NCBI GenBank assembly: GCA_021927905.1
Contig: BLLK01000062.1
Location: forward strand, 124,001 to 188,000
DNA: 64,000 bases
Source: Chaetoceros tenuissimus
Taxonomy: Eukaryota > Bacillariophyta > Thalassiosirophyceae > Chaetocerotales > Chaetocerotaceae
Direction of reading: 5' to 3'
Numbering within the stretch: the first letter of the stretch is position 1; every line of letters starts with the position of its first letter. Both the position numbers and the translations under genes were made by a program. This document shows, in pieces, positions 43,061 through 53,147 of the stretch. Below the pieces are notes generated by a model. The model was not told the origin of the DNA. It did no database searches and saw only the letters and a list, made by a program, of their open reading frames with translations.

Positions 43061-43187
43061 GTGCCTGCGGCGCACCGCCACAAAGTGGTAGAGGTGGTCA
43101 CAAAGTGGTAGAGGGCGAGTCGCTGCGCTCCTTTTACCGCCCTCTAACACTTTGTGAACCTCTAACACTTTGTGGTGCCTGCGGCGC
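43061..43187. repeat. GC-rich inverted repeat flanked by direct repeats
   Basis: Arms 43077-43117 and 43138-43179 are inverted copies built of doubled units (CACAAAGTGGTAGAGG twice in one arm, CCTCTAACACTTTGTG twice in the other). The loop of about 20 nt contains the small palindrome GAGTCGCTGCGCTC. Direct copies of GTGCCTGCGGCGC bracket the structure (43061-43073 and 43175-43187). The GC content is far above that of the surrounding AT-rich DNA. Confidence 0.75.
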
Positions 43188-43665
43188 CCTAAAGAATGGA
43201 TGCACACGTACGCTGCGCGGCGGCGAACCCTTGGACTCTCCCGTGATCAACTGATTGCTTGGTTTATTTGGCAAAACCTTGACATCGTACGTGATAAAAA
43301 GATGTTTGGTATGATTTGTACGCAATGTCATTGTGTAAACTTTTTCCTGGTATGTTTTATACGTATGGGTCATTCTAAAAGTCACTGTTGTAGAAGAGCT
43401 TTTAACGTTGTATGGGAACAACTTTGTGCCTTTTAAAGTTTGACAGTTGAAGTACAGGCTATTACTCTAATTACTCCGAGGACGTATTGGGCCAATCCAC
43501 AAAATTTTATGGCTACCATCTGTTTTGTTTGTCAATTAACACAACACAACTTTAATACACCACATAAAAGATAAAAGGAGTGGATGACAGAAAGATCATC
43601 TGGAAAAAATTGCACGAGGTTCGAATAACATAGTACAAAAACCTACTTCTCTGCCTACTATCAAA

Positions 43666-44898
43666 ATGGAAATTAAAACACCTTTGAGTATTTGGATCCA
43701 GTGCGCATCTCTATGCTTTCTATCTGCTGGTGTCTTTTCGGATTTACTTTTGATCCGAATCTGCCTAGTTTTTGCATACTTATTCTTACTATTGAATGGT
43801 TTGCTTGGATCACCGTTATGGGGTTCTTTATATTCTCCAGACCAGATTAGTTTGGATACTGTGCTATGGGCAATTGCGAATCTTTATGTGCACATGACCT
43901 CAGCCATTAGATTGATTCTCGACGAGCGTCGTGTGGTTTTGACAGAAGAGGAAGAAGCGTTATGGAGGGTATTTTATAGAACTGGAGGAGTTTCCAAAAA
44001 AGTCTTTTTCAATACGGTTTGTCGGCATATGAATACGGTGTATTACAAGAATAATGAAAGGATTCCAGTATCAACTCACTTCAACATCATATACAAGGGA
44101 TTAGTTCGTGTGAATGTTTCTCATAGAGGGCAGATCTTGAGTAGTCTTCGCCAAAGATCAGGGTATATGTTTAACGTGCAGGATCTTGGTCTACTTCATA
44201 ATGAAGCGCAGCTTGAAAAACGAGAAGTAACAGCTGAGTCGAAGTCGGACTTGACTTGCGTATTTCAATTTCCTACTGAGAAAATTAGAGAAATTTCTCA
44301 TTTGAAACAAACTCGCAACGTTTGGCAAGCTATGATGATGGAGAGTCTTGATCGAATTGCCCAACGTTTCTTTGACAATGAAGAAGATGTAGAAAAGGCA
44401 AAGATTGAAAAATCGGACGAATATATTCTCCCTCTGTTTCTTCCTCTCAAGGAATGGGAGGAACCATTTCATCTACAAGCAGGATCTGGGAAAACCTTGA
44501 ATAACTTTTTCCGTCACATTATGTACTCGGCAAGGAAAGCCTTTTCCCCTCCTTGGGGTTTCCATCCTACAGGAATCAGACATGCCACTCTCCCAGCACC
44601 TTCGATGACAATGTCACAGCTTAAAAGTAATACAGGCAATTCGGTTTGGGTAAAAATGAAATCTTTTGTGAGGAGACTTTCCTCAAGGATGCCTTTTGAC
44701 GAAAGTGAGGAGAGCAAAGAAAGGAGTGAAATGGCTTTGGAAACGTTCGAAGCAGATGACATCCAAAGTAAAATTACTGTTGTTAAAAAGTCCAACTCCT
44801 TACTCAAAAAGAGTAGCCTACAGAAGAAAAGCATAATAAACGACAGAGTCGCAGTCGTGAAAAGTAAATATGATCACGACAAGAGGTTTGAAGTTTGA
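43666..44898 (+). CDS. Popeye-like membrane protein
   Basis: 410 residues. Two or three hydrophobic segments near the N-terminus (residues about 8-50 and 63-85) precede a cytosolic part. The transition (FLLLNGLLGSPLW ... LDTVLWAIANLYVHM) and ALWRVFYRTGGVSKKVF resemble Popeye-domain proteins, which carry a cyclic-nucleotide-binding fold after three membrane helices and bind cAMP in animals. The binding-loop motif could not be pinpointed, so cAMP binding is not claimed. The C-terminal 90 residues are basic and serine-rich, likely disordered. Neighbours give no functional clue. Confidence 0.6.
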   Translation: MEIKTPLSIWIQCASLCFLSAGVFSDLLLIRICLVFAYLFLLLNGLLGSPLWGSLYSPDQISLDTVLWAIANLYVHMTSAIRLILDERRVVLTEEEEALWRVFYRTGGVSKKVFFNTVCRHMNTVYYKNNERIPVSTHFNIIYKGLVRVNVSHRGQILSSLRQRSGYMFNVQDLGLLHNEAQLEKREVTAESKSDLTCVFQFPTEKIREISHLKQTRNVWQAMMMESLDRIAQRFFDNEEDVEKAKIEKSDEYILPLFLPLKEWEEPFHLQAGSGKTLNNFFRHIMYSARKAFSPPWGFHPTGIRHATLPAPSMTMSQLKSNTGNSVWVKMKSFVRRLSSRMPFDESEESKERSEMALETFEADDIQSKITVVKKSNSLLKKSSLQKKSIINDRVAVVKSKYDHDKRFEV

Positions 44899-45540
44899 AA
44901 AAGAATGATTTGTAGAAAGTGTCTGTTTTTATTCATGTAACTGAATGTAGTAAGTCGTAAAACCCTCATCCATTGGTATATATTAATATGAAGCATTACA
45001 TGGGCTCTCCATAATGCAACAACATTCTATATCCCAATAATGGAAATACATGTAACACAAAAGATATCATAAGAAAATATCAACATTACTCATCGTAACA
45101 CTTATGGAGCTTAGTAAAAAAATTACAGCTTTTAATAAGTGGCTTAGGTGAGACTAGACTAGACTTGACTTGATTGGACTAGACTAGACTCGTGCAATTT
45201 ATTTCAAGGACAAAGATGCATAAGGAAAGTAACCTACTCGCTCACTGAAAACAGATGATATGAGTTTTAAATAATTCAACCCAATCAAAAGAGAAAAAAT
45301 CCATTGTATACGCTTCGCAAAGGACAATGCGAGTGTGTAACAATGTCGTTTGGAAAAGACTTGCTTCAACCAGACCCGGAAATTAAAAACGGATACTCTA
45401 TTCTATTGAAATTTTGGCGATGACACGACGACCTTCAACGCATCGCTAATTTTTCTACTCGAAGAAAAAGAACAATTCACTTATCATACATTCAACTTGT
45501 TCTTCATATCTTCATCTACTGTAAATTCACATTTGATAGG
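44899..45540. other. Intergenic region (642 bp) with a GACTA-type short repeat
   Basis: At about 45151-45192 the sequence is a degenerate run of GACTA/GACTT pentamers. Otherwise AT-rich, without a supported gene. It precedes the TPR protein and should include its promoter. Confidence 0.45.
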
Positions 45541-46803
45541 ATGAAATTTACAATAGCATTATCTTTTGCGTTGTCGGGTCTTTTTGTGGAAGGATTTTTA
45601 CCGACGCGACCTTCTGTCCCGATTCATCCAGCCTCTGTCCCAAATGTAAAAACTCATCTCTTTAGTCACACACCATTCAACAGTAATGATAATAGTCCAA
45701 GACAAGAACTGAGTGAAAAAGCAATGACCTACTGCTCTGAAGGAAAATATGACAAAGCAGAGCCTCTTTTCTTGGAATGCATCAAACAATCTAAGGAAAC
45801 ATTTGGCGATGATCACATTGAAACTTTGACTTTTATGCATAATCTGGCAAACACAAAATATGCACAGGGAAGTCTTGACGAAGCTGAGAATCTCTTGAGT
45901 AAAAGCTTACATAGGTGCATGAAAAGTTTTGGCGTTGATCACAGGTATAATTTGAAGATGATGGAAGATCTAGCATATGTTTACTTTTCTCAAGGCAGAT
46001 TTGAGGAGGCAGAACCATTGTTTGATGAATGTGTACGAAGGAACAAAATTCATAATGGACCCGATCATCCAGCGACTCTAGAGCACATGTTTACTTTAGC
46101 CTTGTCAAAGTATAGGCAGGATAATTACGATGAAGCTGAAGAATTGCTAAGAATTGTAATTGATGAACAAAAAAGAGTACTTGGTCGAGACAACCCCGAC
46201 ACATTGGAAACCATCATTAGCCTAGCCGATCTGCATTTTGCAAAAGGAGAGTACGAAGAATCCGAGCAATTGCTTGTTGAGTATGTTGAGCAGAGTAGGG
46301 TAGTTCATGGCGAAGAACACGATGACACCCTTTACGGTGAAGATTTTCTAGCAGAAGTTAGGACTAGACTCTACCAACAAGGGAGTGAAAAGAAGTCTCA
46401 TAATATTGTCATCACACCACTCAGCCATATTGGACAAGATGTGATTAATGATATCGATGATGATGATGTCGATGTCGATGATGACTTTGATATGGAAACC
46501 TTTGAAAACATTGAAGAGCTGGCTAGACTTTATTCTGTGGAAGGAAAATATTACAATGCAATTCCATTATTCACAAAAGTTTTGGCGAAGAATAAAGCAT
46601 CGTTAGGCGAAGATCATCCAGACACGTTAGAGAGTATGGTTGAGCTTGCTCTATGCTATGCAGCTACATCAAATTGGGAAATAGCAGAGGAAATGTTTCT
46701 AGAATGCAAAGAAAAGCACGTCCTAGTCTTCGGAGAGGCTTATCCCGACACAAAAATAATAGATGATTATATCACAATGGTACGGGATTCGAAAAGGGAA
46801 TAA
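45541..46803 (+). CDS. Plastid-targeted TPR protein (kinesin-light-chain-like repeats)
   Basis: 420 residues. The N-terminus MKFTIALSFALSGLFVEG is a signal peptide followed by FLPTRPS, an ASAFAP-like plastid motif. At least five or six 42-residue TPR units of the kinesin-light-chain type follow, each with EAExLLxECIxxxKxxxGxDHxxTLExMxxLA-like spacing (GKYDKAEPLFLECI, GRFEEAEPLFDECV, DNYDEAEELLRIVI, GEYEESEQLLVEYV, SNWEIAEEMFLECK). An acidic spacer (DDDDVDVDDDFD) interrupts the array near residue 310. TPRs mediate protein-protein contacts. With no motor domain nearby, the kinesin resemblance is only in the repeats. Confidence 0.8.
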   Translation: MKFTIALSFALSGLFVEGFLPTRPSVPIHPASVPNVKTHLFSHTPFNSNDNSPRQELSEKAMTYCSEGKYDKAEPLFLECIKQSKETFGDDHIETLTFMHNLANTKYAQGSLDEAENLLSKSLHRCMKSFGVDHRYNLKMMEDLAYVYFSQGRFEEAEPLFDECVRRNKIHNGPDHPATLEHMFTLALSKYRQDNYDEAEELLRIVIDEQKRVLGRDNPDTLETIISLADLHFAKGEYEESEQLLVEYVEQSRVVHGEEHDDTLYGEDFLAEVRTRLYQQGSEKKSHNIVITPLSHIGQDVINDIDDDDVDVDDDFDMETFENIEELARLYSVEGKYYNAIPLFTKVLAKNKASLGEDHPDTLESMVELALCYAATSNWEIAEEMFLECKEKHVLVFGEAYPDTKIIDDYITMVRDSKRE

Positions 46804-47127
46804 AAATTGAAATACATGTGAAAGGGGGTGATACGTAGGTTGCTATCTGCGTTTGTGTCTAGATGACATTCATGAAAGGTACATTGACTATATGTGTAAA
46901 AACTAAAAATCTTTTCAGAGATCAAACCGATTGAAACTGTGCTCTAAGTATTTGATACCTTGAATGATGATCCTAAATAGATCTACATACTTTTTATTTC
47001 TTATTTAGTTTACAGAAAAGACAAGTCTTACCCACAACGGTACCTACTTTTCATTCAGTCTCCTTCAAAAACAATAAAACATCAAATTACAAAGAAGACT
47101 TCTTGCCTCTCCTCAAGTACTAGTCGC
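46804..47127. other. Convergent intergenic region (324 bp)
   Basis: 3' flanks of the TPR gene and the P450 gene. No recognised element. Confidence 0.4.
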
Positions 47128-48437
47128 CTAAATCGACAAAGGAGGACAATGACAGGAAACCTTACAGGAGATAGAACTGGATAGCTCTTTGCTGATGAGG
47201 ATTGCCTTGTATGTGTTATGTGCTTCGGTGATGTATTCGATCATCTTTGCCTGTGCATACAATGCCAATAGAAGGGATAGAAGCAGTAGGAAGTAAGCAA
47301 AACGAATGAAAAAGTGGCGACCAGGACAGATTCTAGCTCCCAAACCGAATGATTGGAAACCCGTACTTGGGGTCGGAATATGACCGAGGTCAGAGAGATC
47401 GTCTTTGCCGCTGTCATTTTGCATAAGGTATTTCTTCGCACAGAACTTATCGCGAGGACCGCTGAGAGGTGCGTAGGACTTCTTTGATTCGATTCTATTC
47501 GTGACAAACAAAGAGGATTGAGCAGGAATCTTCACATTATCCAAGTACATTGGTACGGAACTTTCTAGGTGTCTCAACACCTCGAAGATGAGAGAAGTAA
47601 GAAGTGGTAGTTTCGACGGAATAGCAGTAACGTCGATACTTTCGATATCTTCTCCGAGAGCCTCAGTCTCTATACGAAGCCCGTCTCGAAGGAATTTATC
47701 TTGTGCAAACTGATAAATACAAGACAAGATTGTAGTGGCACTTGTCTCTGTACCAGCTAAAAACATCGTGATCATGTCCCCAACAAATTCTCTGAACTGA
47801 TTTGGATTCTTTCCCATTTTTTTCTGTAGCTTTGTAGCTAAGAAGTTGTTAGAGCTCTGAAGAGAGGACGCAGACTCGGCGAGCACTTGCATGCAAATGA
47901 CAACTGCTTTCTTGGCGACAATCGGACCACCATTGTCAAGATACTGTCCCCCAATAGGGATTCTCCAATATGGAATTGGCGATAATGTGCGTGTTACTAC
48001 TAGCCTTACAATAGTGTCCAGGACAGATACTGTTTCAGATGGCACAGTGATAGATTCAAGATCACATCCAAGCATAGATTGAGAGACGATATCTCCTTCT
48101 GCCTCAATAAGATCGCATGATTGTAGGTTGGATAGTGCTCCTGAAAACTTTGTATCTTTGATGACTTTGTGAGGTCTTTCTCTTTCCATGAATTGAGTTT
48201 TCTCTTGATTGAAAATGATGGAGTGCTTCTTGCCTGCCATTTGGACATCGACAATGCTACTGCGGTTACCTTCAAGTGCATCTACAGAGGTTGACACATG
48301 AGGCACATGCACAATAAGAGGTATAGACCTCCGGGGACTTCTTTCCATGATATAGACGCATTCTTCTTCTTCTTGGATCGGACAAGAGACACCATGGTAA
48401 GAGTAACTAAAGCCAGAGCGACATATGCATCCGCCAT
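47128..48437 (-). CDS. Cytochrome P450, damaged (probable pseudogene in decay)
   Basis: P450 hallmarks are intact in the C-terminal half: I-helix MFLAGTETSATT, the ExxR of FEVLRH, and the heme loop FGLGARICPGR with its Cys ligand. The expected membrane anchor (MADAYVALALVTLTMVSLV then basic residues and SWKEVPGG) starts at 48437. It lies one frame away from the rest: one missing base near 48345 (GGAGGTCTATA) separates VPGG from SIPLIVHVPHV. The region around EAEGDIVSQSMLG also seems to lack about 60 residues that normally hold helix C (WxxxR, a heme-propionate ligand). An extra C-terminal hydrophobic segment (YFLLLLSLLLALYAQAK) follows the heme loop. Read from an alternative start at 48477 the frame is uninterrupted, but the anchor is lost. 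Confidence 0.7.
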
Positions 48438-48466
48438 CGAGAAGAAAAAAAGAACGACACTGAAGA

Positions 48467-48555
48467 ATACCTTGCATGTGTTATATACTTCGGTGATGTT
48501 CTTGATCATCTTTGCCTGTGTATAGAATGGAAATTAGAAGGGACAGAAGGAGTAG
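48467..48555 (-). pseudogene. C-terminal stump of a lost tandem P450 copy
   Basis: This matches 47203-47290, the C-terminal coding part of the P450 gene, in the same orientation. The stump reads TQAKMIKNITEVYNTCKV against AQAKMIEYITEAHNTYKA in the intact end. It lies immediately upstream of the P450 start, where the end of an upstream tandem copy would be, so most of that copy was deleted. Confidence 0.6.
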
Positions 48556-48735
48556 GTAGAAGTGTATGGTTAAATACTAGAGTAGAGTGCCCTGATAATG
48601 GATGGGGCGGTTGATTTGATTCTAGTTTAGACGTAAGTTGTACCTCATGAACGTACTAATGAAGGGGTGCAATTTCGGTTTTAAGTACTTTGAAAAGCTT
48701 CTGGTACGTAATCAATTGTGTAAAGTTGATGTATT

Positions 48736-50459
48736 TTACTGCAATGATTCAAATTTCTCAGATAGACTCATCAAACAATAACGTAAGATTCTTGCGGCTG
48801 GAGCTGACATATCGCGAGGAACACATAGTCTTGAAGCTACAGTTTTTAATGCAACTGCAGCATCTTCTTTCTCATTTGTGTTAAACTCTAAGGTATCTAC
48901 TGAAGCCTCATTGACGGCATCAATAATGTTTCCTCCTGCTTCCAATAGAAGATTTGCAGTGAATAAAAGTGCCTTGTTTGCAGCGTCTGGATCCTTTGCT
49001 CTTTTCATACTTTGTTGGGATTTTGGATCTTTGCTTGTACAGTCTGTAATGATAGCCTCGTGATTTGAAATGATTTTCTGACCAGCTTCAAGCACAAATT
49101 CCTCTTTCACATCAATATCGCCAACATCTCCAAATTCCGCAATAAGTGCAGATGCAGCCCCTTCAGATCTTGCTATGTAGGCTTCGGTGTGCGCATCTAT
49201 TTCTTTGCCTGCGAAATATCTTGCAAAGACCACGCTGAGAAGATAGCATATGACAGTGTGAGTTAGCGACAAGATTCTAAATCATCTTCAAACCTACACG
49301 GAAGACTTTTGTTCATACCTTGTTGCAGTCCATGAATAACGATCGCCCATGACTCTATCTGAATAAGGTTTATAATTGTCCATAGCTTCGAACCAACGTT
49401 GTATTCCTTCCCTACCTTCCATAATATCAATTTCATGAGATAAAGGCAATTGATACCTCCAGCGCTCAAGAGTAGGAACCATTTCTGCATCCACCCCTGT
49501 GAAATCACTTCCTAGACGAAAAGGTCCACCAGTCTCCAAAATTGAAGCATCCAATTCATCCAATGCCTTTAAGAATTCTTGTTTCTTACCATGTAAAATG
49601 AGAGCCTTTTCTTCAGCACTTGTTTCATCATTATTATTGCGTGCATAACCTAGGAATGCAAAACCAACTGTATTGAGATCACCCATTTGTTCCGACGCAG
49701 CTTTGTATGCTTTTGTATTCAATACGAGTTTGGGAGTATCTGGAAACTTATCATCTAGAGCTTGCATAATATCTTTGGACTCCCAAACAAGTGATCTTTG
49801 TGTCTTCTTATCATTATTGATCTTATCATCATGGAACAGTATAGCAGGAACCTGAGTAGTGGGAACCATTGCTTTGTACCATTCTGGTTTTTGAAAAAGA
49901 GAAATCAACTGTTCTTCGTAAGGTATGTTTTTCGCTCGGAGACAAATCCTTTATATTCGAATCATTGTGAAGATTGATTAGATCATATCAGCAGAAATCT
50001 TTACATCGTCAATCATCTGAGAAAGATGGCATCTCTCTTTTACATCATAATTATGTAGATCATACACTTACCAAACTCTTTCACAAAAGGGACACCTTGA
50101 GAAAATGGGAAAGAGAAAATGTTAAAAAATACCACGAAAACTGTAATCAACAAAACAGATCATATAGTCCGTGTGTTTGACAATTCAATTCGTAATAGTG
50201 ACTTTACTTACCATCCATTTGTATCTCTAAAGAATGTGAGCAAAGGAGTATCTTCATCTGCTTGGATCCTCTCAGCGAGATCCTCCCAAGTTGGCAGAGT
50301 AGATGCATTCGTTGTGATGCTACCCGTAGAAGAAGCTGCGCGAACAGGAGAAGCTGATTTGATGTTCTTCTTCACTGCCCTACTAATCCCAGAGAGGAAA
50401 CTCTCACCTTTATCAATGCCTATAACAGCAAACAAAATTGCTGGTGTAAAAACTCGCAT
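48736..50459 (-). CDS. Glutathione S-transferase-like protein with a CPFC active site on a 24-nt exon
   Basis: Exons 50459-50212, 50095-50072, 49948-49319 and 49234-48736 give 466 residues. The N-terminus (MRVFTPAILFAVIG) could be a signal peptide. The thioredoxin-like domain is rebuilt by splicing: FRDTNGW-CPFCERVW-ICLRAKNIPYEEQLI. The 24-nt second exon encodes most of the CPFC motif, which in omega- and lambda-class GSTs and glutaredoxin-like proteins supplies the catalytic Cys. TTQVPAILF holds the conserved cis-Pro that contacts glutathione. The C-terminal helical domain is longer than usual, and the last 165 residues lack clear similarity. It probably acts in dehydroascorbate/thiol-disulfide chemistry rather than conjugation; substrate unknown. 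Confidence 0.75.
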
Positions 50460-50746
50460 GCCTAAGATACCTTTTGGATATTGATTCTATTGCAAAAAAG
50501 AGTGGTGTTAGTGTCATGTTGAACACACGTAAAAAGTAAAGATATGCTCGGGATCGATCATCATTGTGTACTTCTCATTCATCTACCAAAATAGACAATT
50601 TATGAACAGAGGGTTCTCATTCATCCATCAGAAGACAACCTCTCTGGACCATACATTCTTCGATACAATGGACTCTTCATATAATTCAAAGTTTGATAAA
50701 AAATAACAAGTAGTACAAAGAGTCAGTTGGTCTAAGAAGGTCCAGC

Positions 50747-52060
50747 ATGTCATCGAAAAGGCAGAAGAGCAGCACGGTCAGAGTGATCTTATCGGATGAA
50801 GCAAAAGAGCAAGAACAACTTGCACTATTGAAATGTGAAGAAGCTCGGAAGAAATGGATCGACTCTACACACCTTGATGAGTTAGAAGACGTAATTTCCA
50901 TGTATAGGGATGCTCTGAATGCAAAGAAAACAATAGAAACAAAGGCTAGAAAAGGTCAGAACTCTTCAAAAAAGAGGAAATCTGTAAAGAAAGATTTAGT
51001 AGCATTATCTCCAAAAGACTATAAAAAGACTGGGGAGAGACTTTCGCTCTTGTATTTACAATTGAACCAACCGAGCAAAGCACAGAAGGGACTTGAGATG
51101 CTTGGATTTAAGTGTAGACTAGCAGACTCTGTGTTGAACTACCCTATGCCAAAGTCTACTACATCTATATCAAAACGAAAAAAACAAAACAAGAAAGCAA
51201 TGCAAGCACCATGTGCTGTACTTGACAATTTTTTGACAAATACTGAACTTGAGCATTTACAGGAAGTCTTTGTTGATCGCGATGCCGATTATTGGACACT
51301 ACATGATTACCAGATTGAGCCACCAAGTCCTTACTTCTCATTCGTAATAAAAATTTCTCCAAACAAACCGACACACGCAAAATTTGGATTTTTAGGAAAG
51401 CTTGTGGATAAAATGAAGACATGTCCGCACCTACTTGCAAAGTTTCCAGATATCAAAAAGTGCAAATTTGTGGAATTATGGGCTCACAATCGACCACATG
51501 CTAGTGGACATCAGCTTCATTTTGATTCAGATGATGAAGGAAACGATGGTGTGCGCAATCCTGTAATTTCCACCATATTATATCTATCTGATTGTCCCAA
51601 TATTGGAGGTCCATCTTTGATTACAAATCAGAGACTAGACTCGACACAGCTTGCTTCCAAAGGATGGCTAGTGCATTCTCAACCAAAGAGATTAGTTGCA
51701 TTTGATGGCAAAGTGTTGCACGGTGTCGTGCCAGGGAAAGGTGTGCCACCCATTGACGAGTGTACAGGCGAGACACCGAATAGAAGGGTAACCTTAATGA
51801 TGGCATTTTGGAAGGAAATTCAAATAAGAGATGGAGATGGTCCGGGTTCAGCAAGGCCCTGGCCTAAAACCAAGTCGAAGCACACCCCTTCTTGGGCAAA
51901 GCAGTTGACATGCCAAACAGTACAAGTAAAACATGACTACAAATCATGCCAAGCTGTGGATGGAATTGAAATTGATCATGTATATGAACATTTGAATGGA
52001 AGATGTTGGGAAGAAGACAATCCTATGCCTGAATACGATGACATTTTTCAGGGGTTTTGA
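50747..52060 (+). CDS. 2-oxoglutarate-Fe(II) dioxygenase-like protein
   Basis: 437 residues. The N-terminal 150 residues are helical and charged, with a KKRKSVKK nuclear-type signal. The C-terminal half has the double-stranded beta-helix signature: HQLHFDSDDEG (iron ligands His and Asp in HxD), TILYLSDCPNIGGPSLI, the distal His in VLHGVVPG, and RRVTLMMAFW with the Arg that binds 2-oxoglutarate. Such enzymes hydroxylate protein side chains (prolyl-hydroxylase-like) or nucleic acids; the substrate cannot be told. CxxGxTPNRR-like spacing between the distal His and Arg is longer than in most members. Confidence 0.7.
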   Translation: MSSKRQKSSTVRVILSDEAKEQEQLALLKCEEARKKWIDSTHLDELEDVISMYRDALNAKKTIETKARKGQNSSKKRKSVKKDLVALSPKDYKKTGERLSLLYLQLNQPSKAQKGLEMLGFKCRLADSVLNYPMPKSTTSISKRKKQNKKAMQAPCAVLDNFLTNTELEHLQEVFVDRDADYWTLHDYQIEPPSPYFSFVIKISPNKPTHAKFGFLGKLVDKMKTCPHLLAKFPDIKKCKFVELWAHNRPHASGHQLHFDSDDEGNDGVRNPVISTILYLSDCPNIGGPSLITNQRLDSTQLASKGWLVHSQPKRLVAFDGKVLHGVVPGKGVPPIDECTGETPNRRVTLMMAFWKEIQIRDGDGPGSARPWPKTKSKHTPSWAKQLTCQTVQVKHDYKSCQAVDGIEIDHVYEHLNGRCWEEDNPMPEYDDIFQGF

Positions 52061-52112
52061 TCATATAACAATATATCATTTCAAGCTATACACTATGAAT
52101 CGCTTCTTTTGT

Positions 52113-53147
52113 TTATGAATTAGCTAGATCATTCAGATTCTCTTCTGTCATGGTTTCAACAATTACATCTGTCGAACCTATGTATGGCTCTTCGTCGTCA
52201 TAAACTTTTGTTATTTGCAGAGAAGCTACTTGTTTGTCGTCTTGATATAATACACCGTTCAATGAGTCCAGAACAAACTTTGCAAAGTTATCTACATCAC
52301 TTCTTGTCAGTTGTAGATTAGATGCCTTTGAACAAGTCCTTAATCTTCCTGGACCGGCAATACCCCCTACGAAATGCTTCAAAGGTCGCTTCATTCTACT
52401 TATAATTCTCACAGAGATGAGTTGTTCACCAAAGACTGGTTTGATATGATCCACACTCTTTGTTATTTTGGGTTCATCATCATTGCCTTCAAAGCAATGA
52501 TCAGGTAGCATATCCAAGACAACACTACAAAACTGTTGCTGTTTCTTTGCGGAAGGGTTAAATACAAAGCCACGAGATGTTCTATGCCTTGCCAATGGAA
52601 CTGGGTTACCTCGAACTTTAAATCTAACCATTGAAAATTCTGTACTTTCTACATCATTACTTGCAGATGTGAACGCTATGATGTCGGTTTCGTTGCGAAA
52701 AAAGTATATCTTGTCGTCAACTTTATATTTCTTTCCAGTCGTTTTGGATTTCCTCTTTTTCTTGGAAGATTTCTTTCTTGCTTTTCGCTTAGCCTTGGCT
52801 TTCATGTCTGATACACGCGCTTTAGATTCTGTGTTTGAGGATACCTTGCTTTTTCTTTTCCTCTTTTTGGAACTCTTCTTTTTCTTCTTCTTTGTTGTTG
52901 CTGTAGATGTTACCTCATTTTCTTTGCTACTTGAGACAAAAATTCTTTGACTAGATTGTATTCTCCTCGGTAGAAAGACATTTTTTCCAATGTTTCCTTG
53001 GTGTCGTTGTGATATAGATGCCCTTCCAAAGTTGTAATTGTTGATCGGAAAAGATCTTGTTGATGTAAACGCTGTCGTAACTGTTGTGGAGTAGATAGAG
53101 TAATGAAAGATACATGCTATTAGGACAACTAGGGTTCTCGCACTCAT
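52113..53147 (-). CDS. RusA-like Holliday junction resolvase with plastid-type presequence
   Basis: 344 residues. The N-terminus (MSARTLVVLIACIFHYSIYS ... TTAF followed by TSTRSF) is signal-peptide-like with an ASAFAP-type F. A lysine-rich, disordered stretch follows (residues about 84-145). The C-terminal 170 residues match the RusA family: VRGNPVPLARHRTSRGF, then RSDVDNFAKFVLDSLNGVLYQDDKQV with the metal-binding Asp residues (DxDN ... DD) and the conserved Lys, and QITKVY. RusA cuts four-way DNA junctions and is mostly known from bacteria and phages. A plastid role in resolving recombining genomes is inferred. It overlaps nothing and converges with the oxygenase gene, 52 bp apart. Confidence 0.75.
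   Translation of the reverse strand: MSARTLVVLIACIFHYSIYSTTVTTAFTSTRSFPINNYNFGRASISQRHQGNIGKNVFLPRRIQSSQRIFVSSSKENEVTSTATTKKKKKKSSKKRKRKSKVSSNTESKARVSDMKAKAKRKARKKSSKKKRKSKTTGKKYKVDDKIYFFRNETDIIAFTSASNDVESTEFSMVRFKVRGNPVPLARHRTSRGFVFNPSAKKQQQFCSVVLDMLPDHCFEGNDDEPKITKSVDHIKPVFGEQLISVRIISRMKRPLKHFVGGIAGPGRLRTCSKASNLQLTRSDVDNFAKFVLDSLNGVLYQDDKQVASLQITKVYDDEEPYIGSTDVIVETMTEENLNDLANS

Larger units (their letters stand above)
41860..43665. other. Gene-poor DNA with two fold-back structures
   Basis: No coding sequence is supported. It contains the foldback element at 42463-42605 and the GC-rich inverted repeat at 43061-43187, both listed separately. The last few hundred bases should include the promoter of the Popeye-like gene at 43666. 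Confidence 0.45.
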
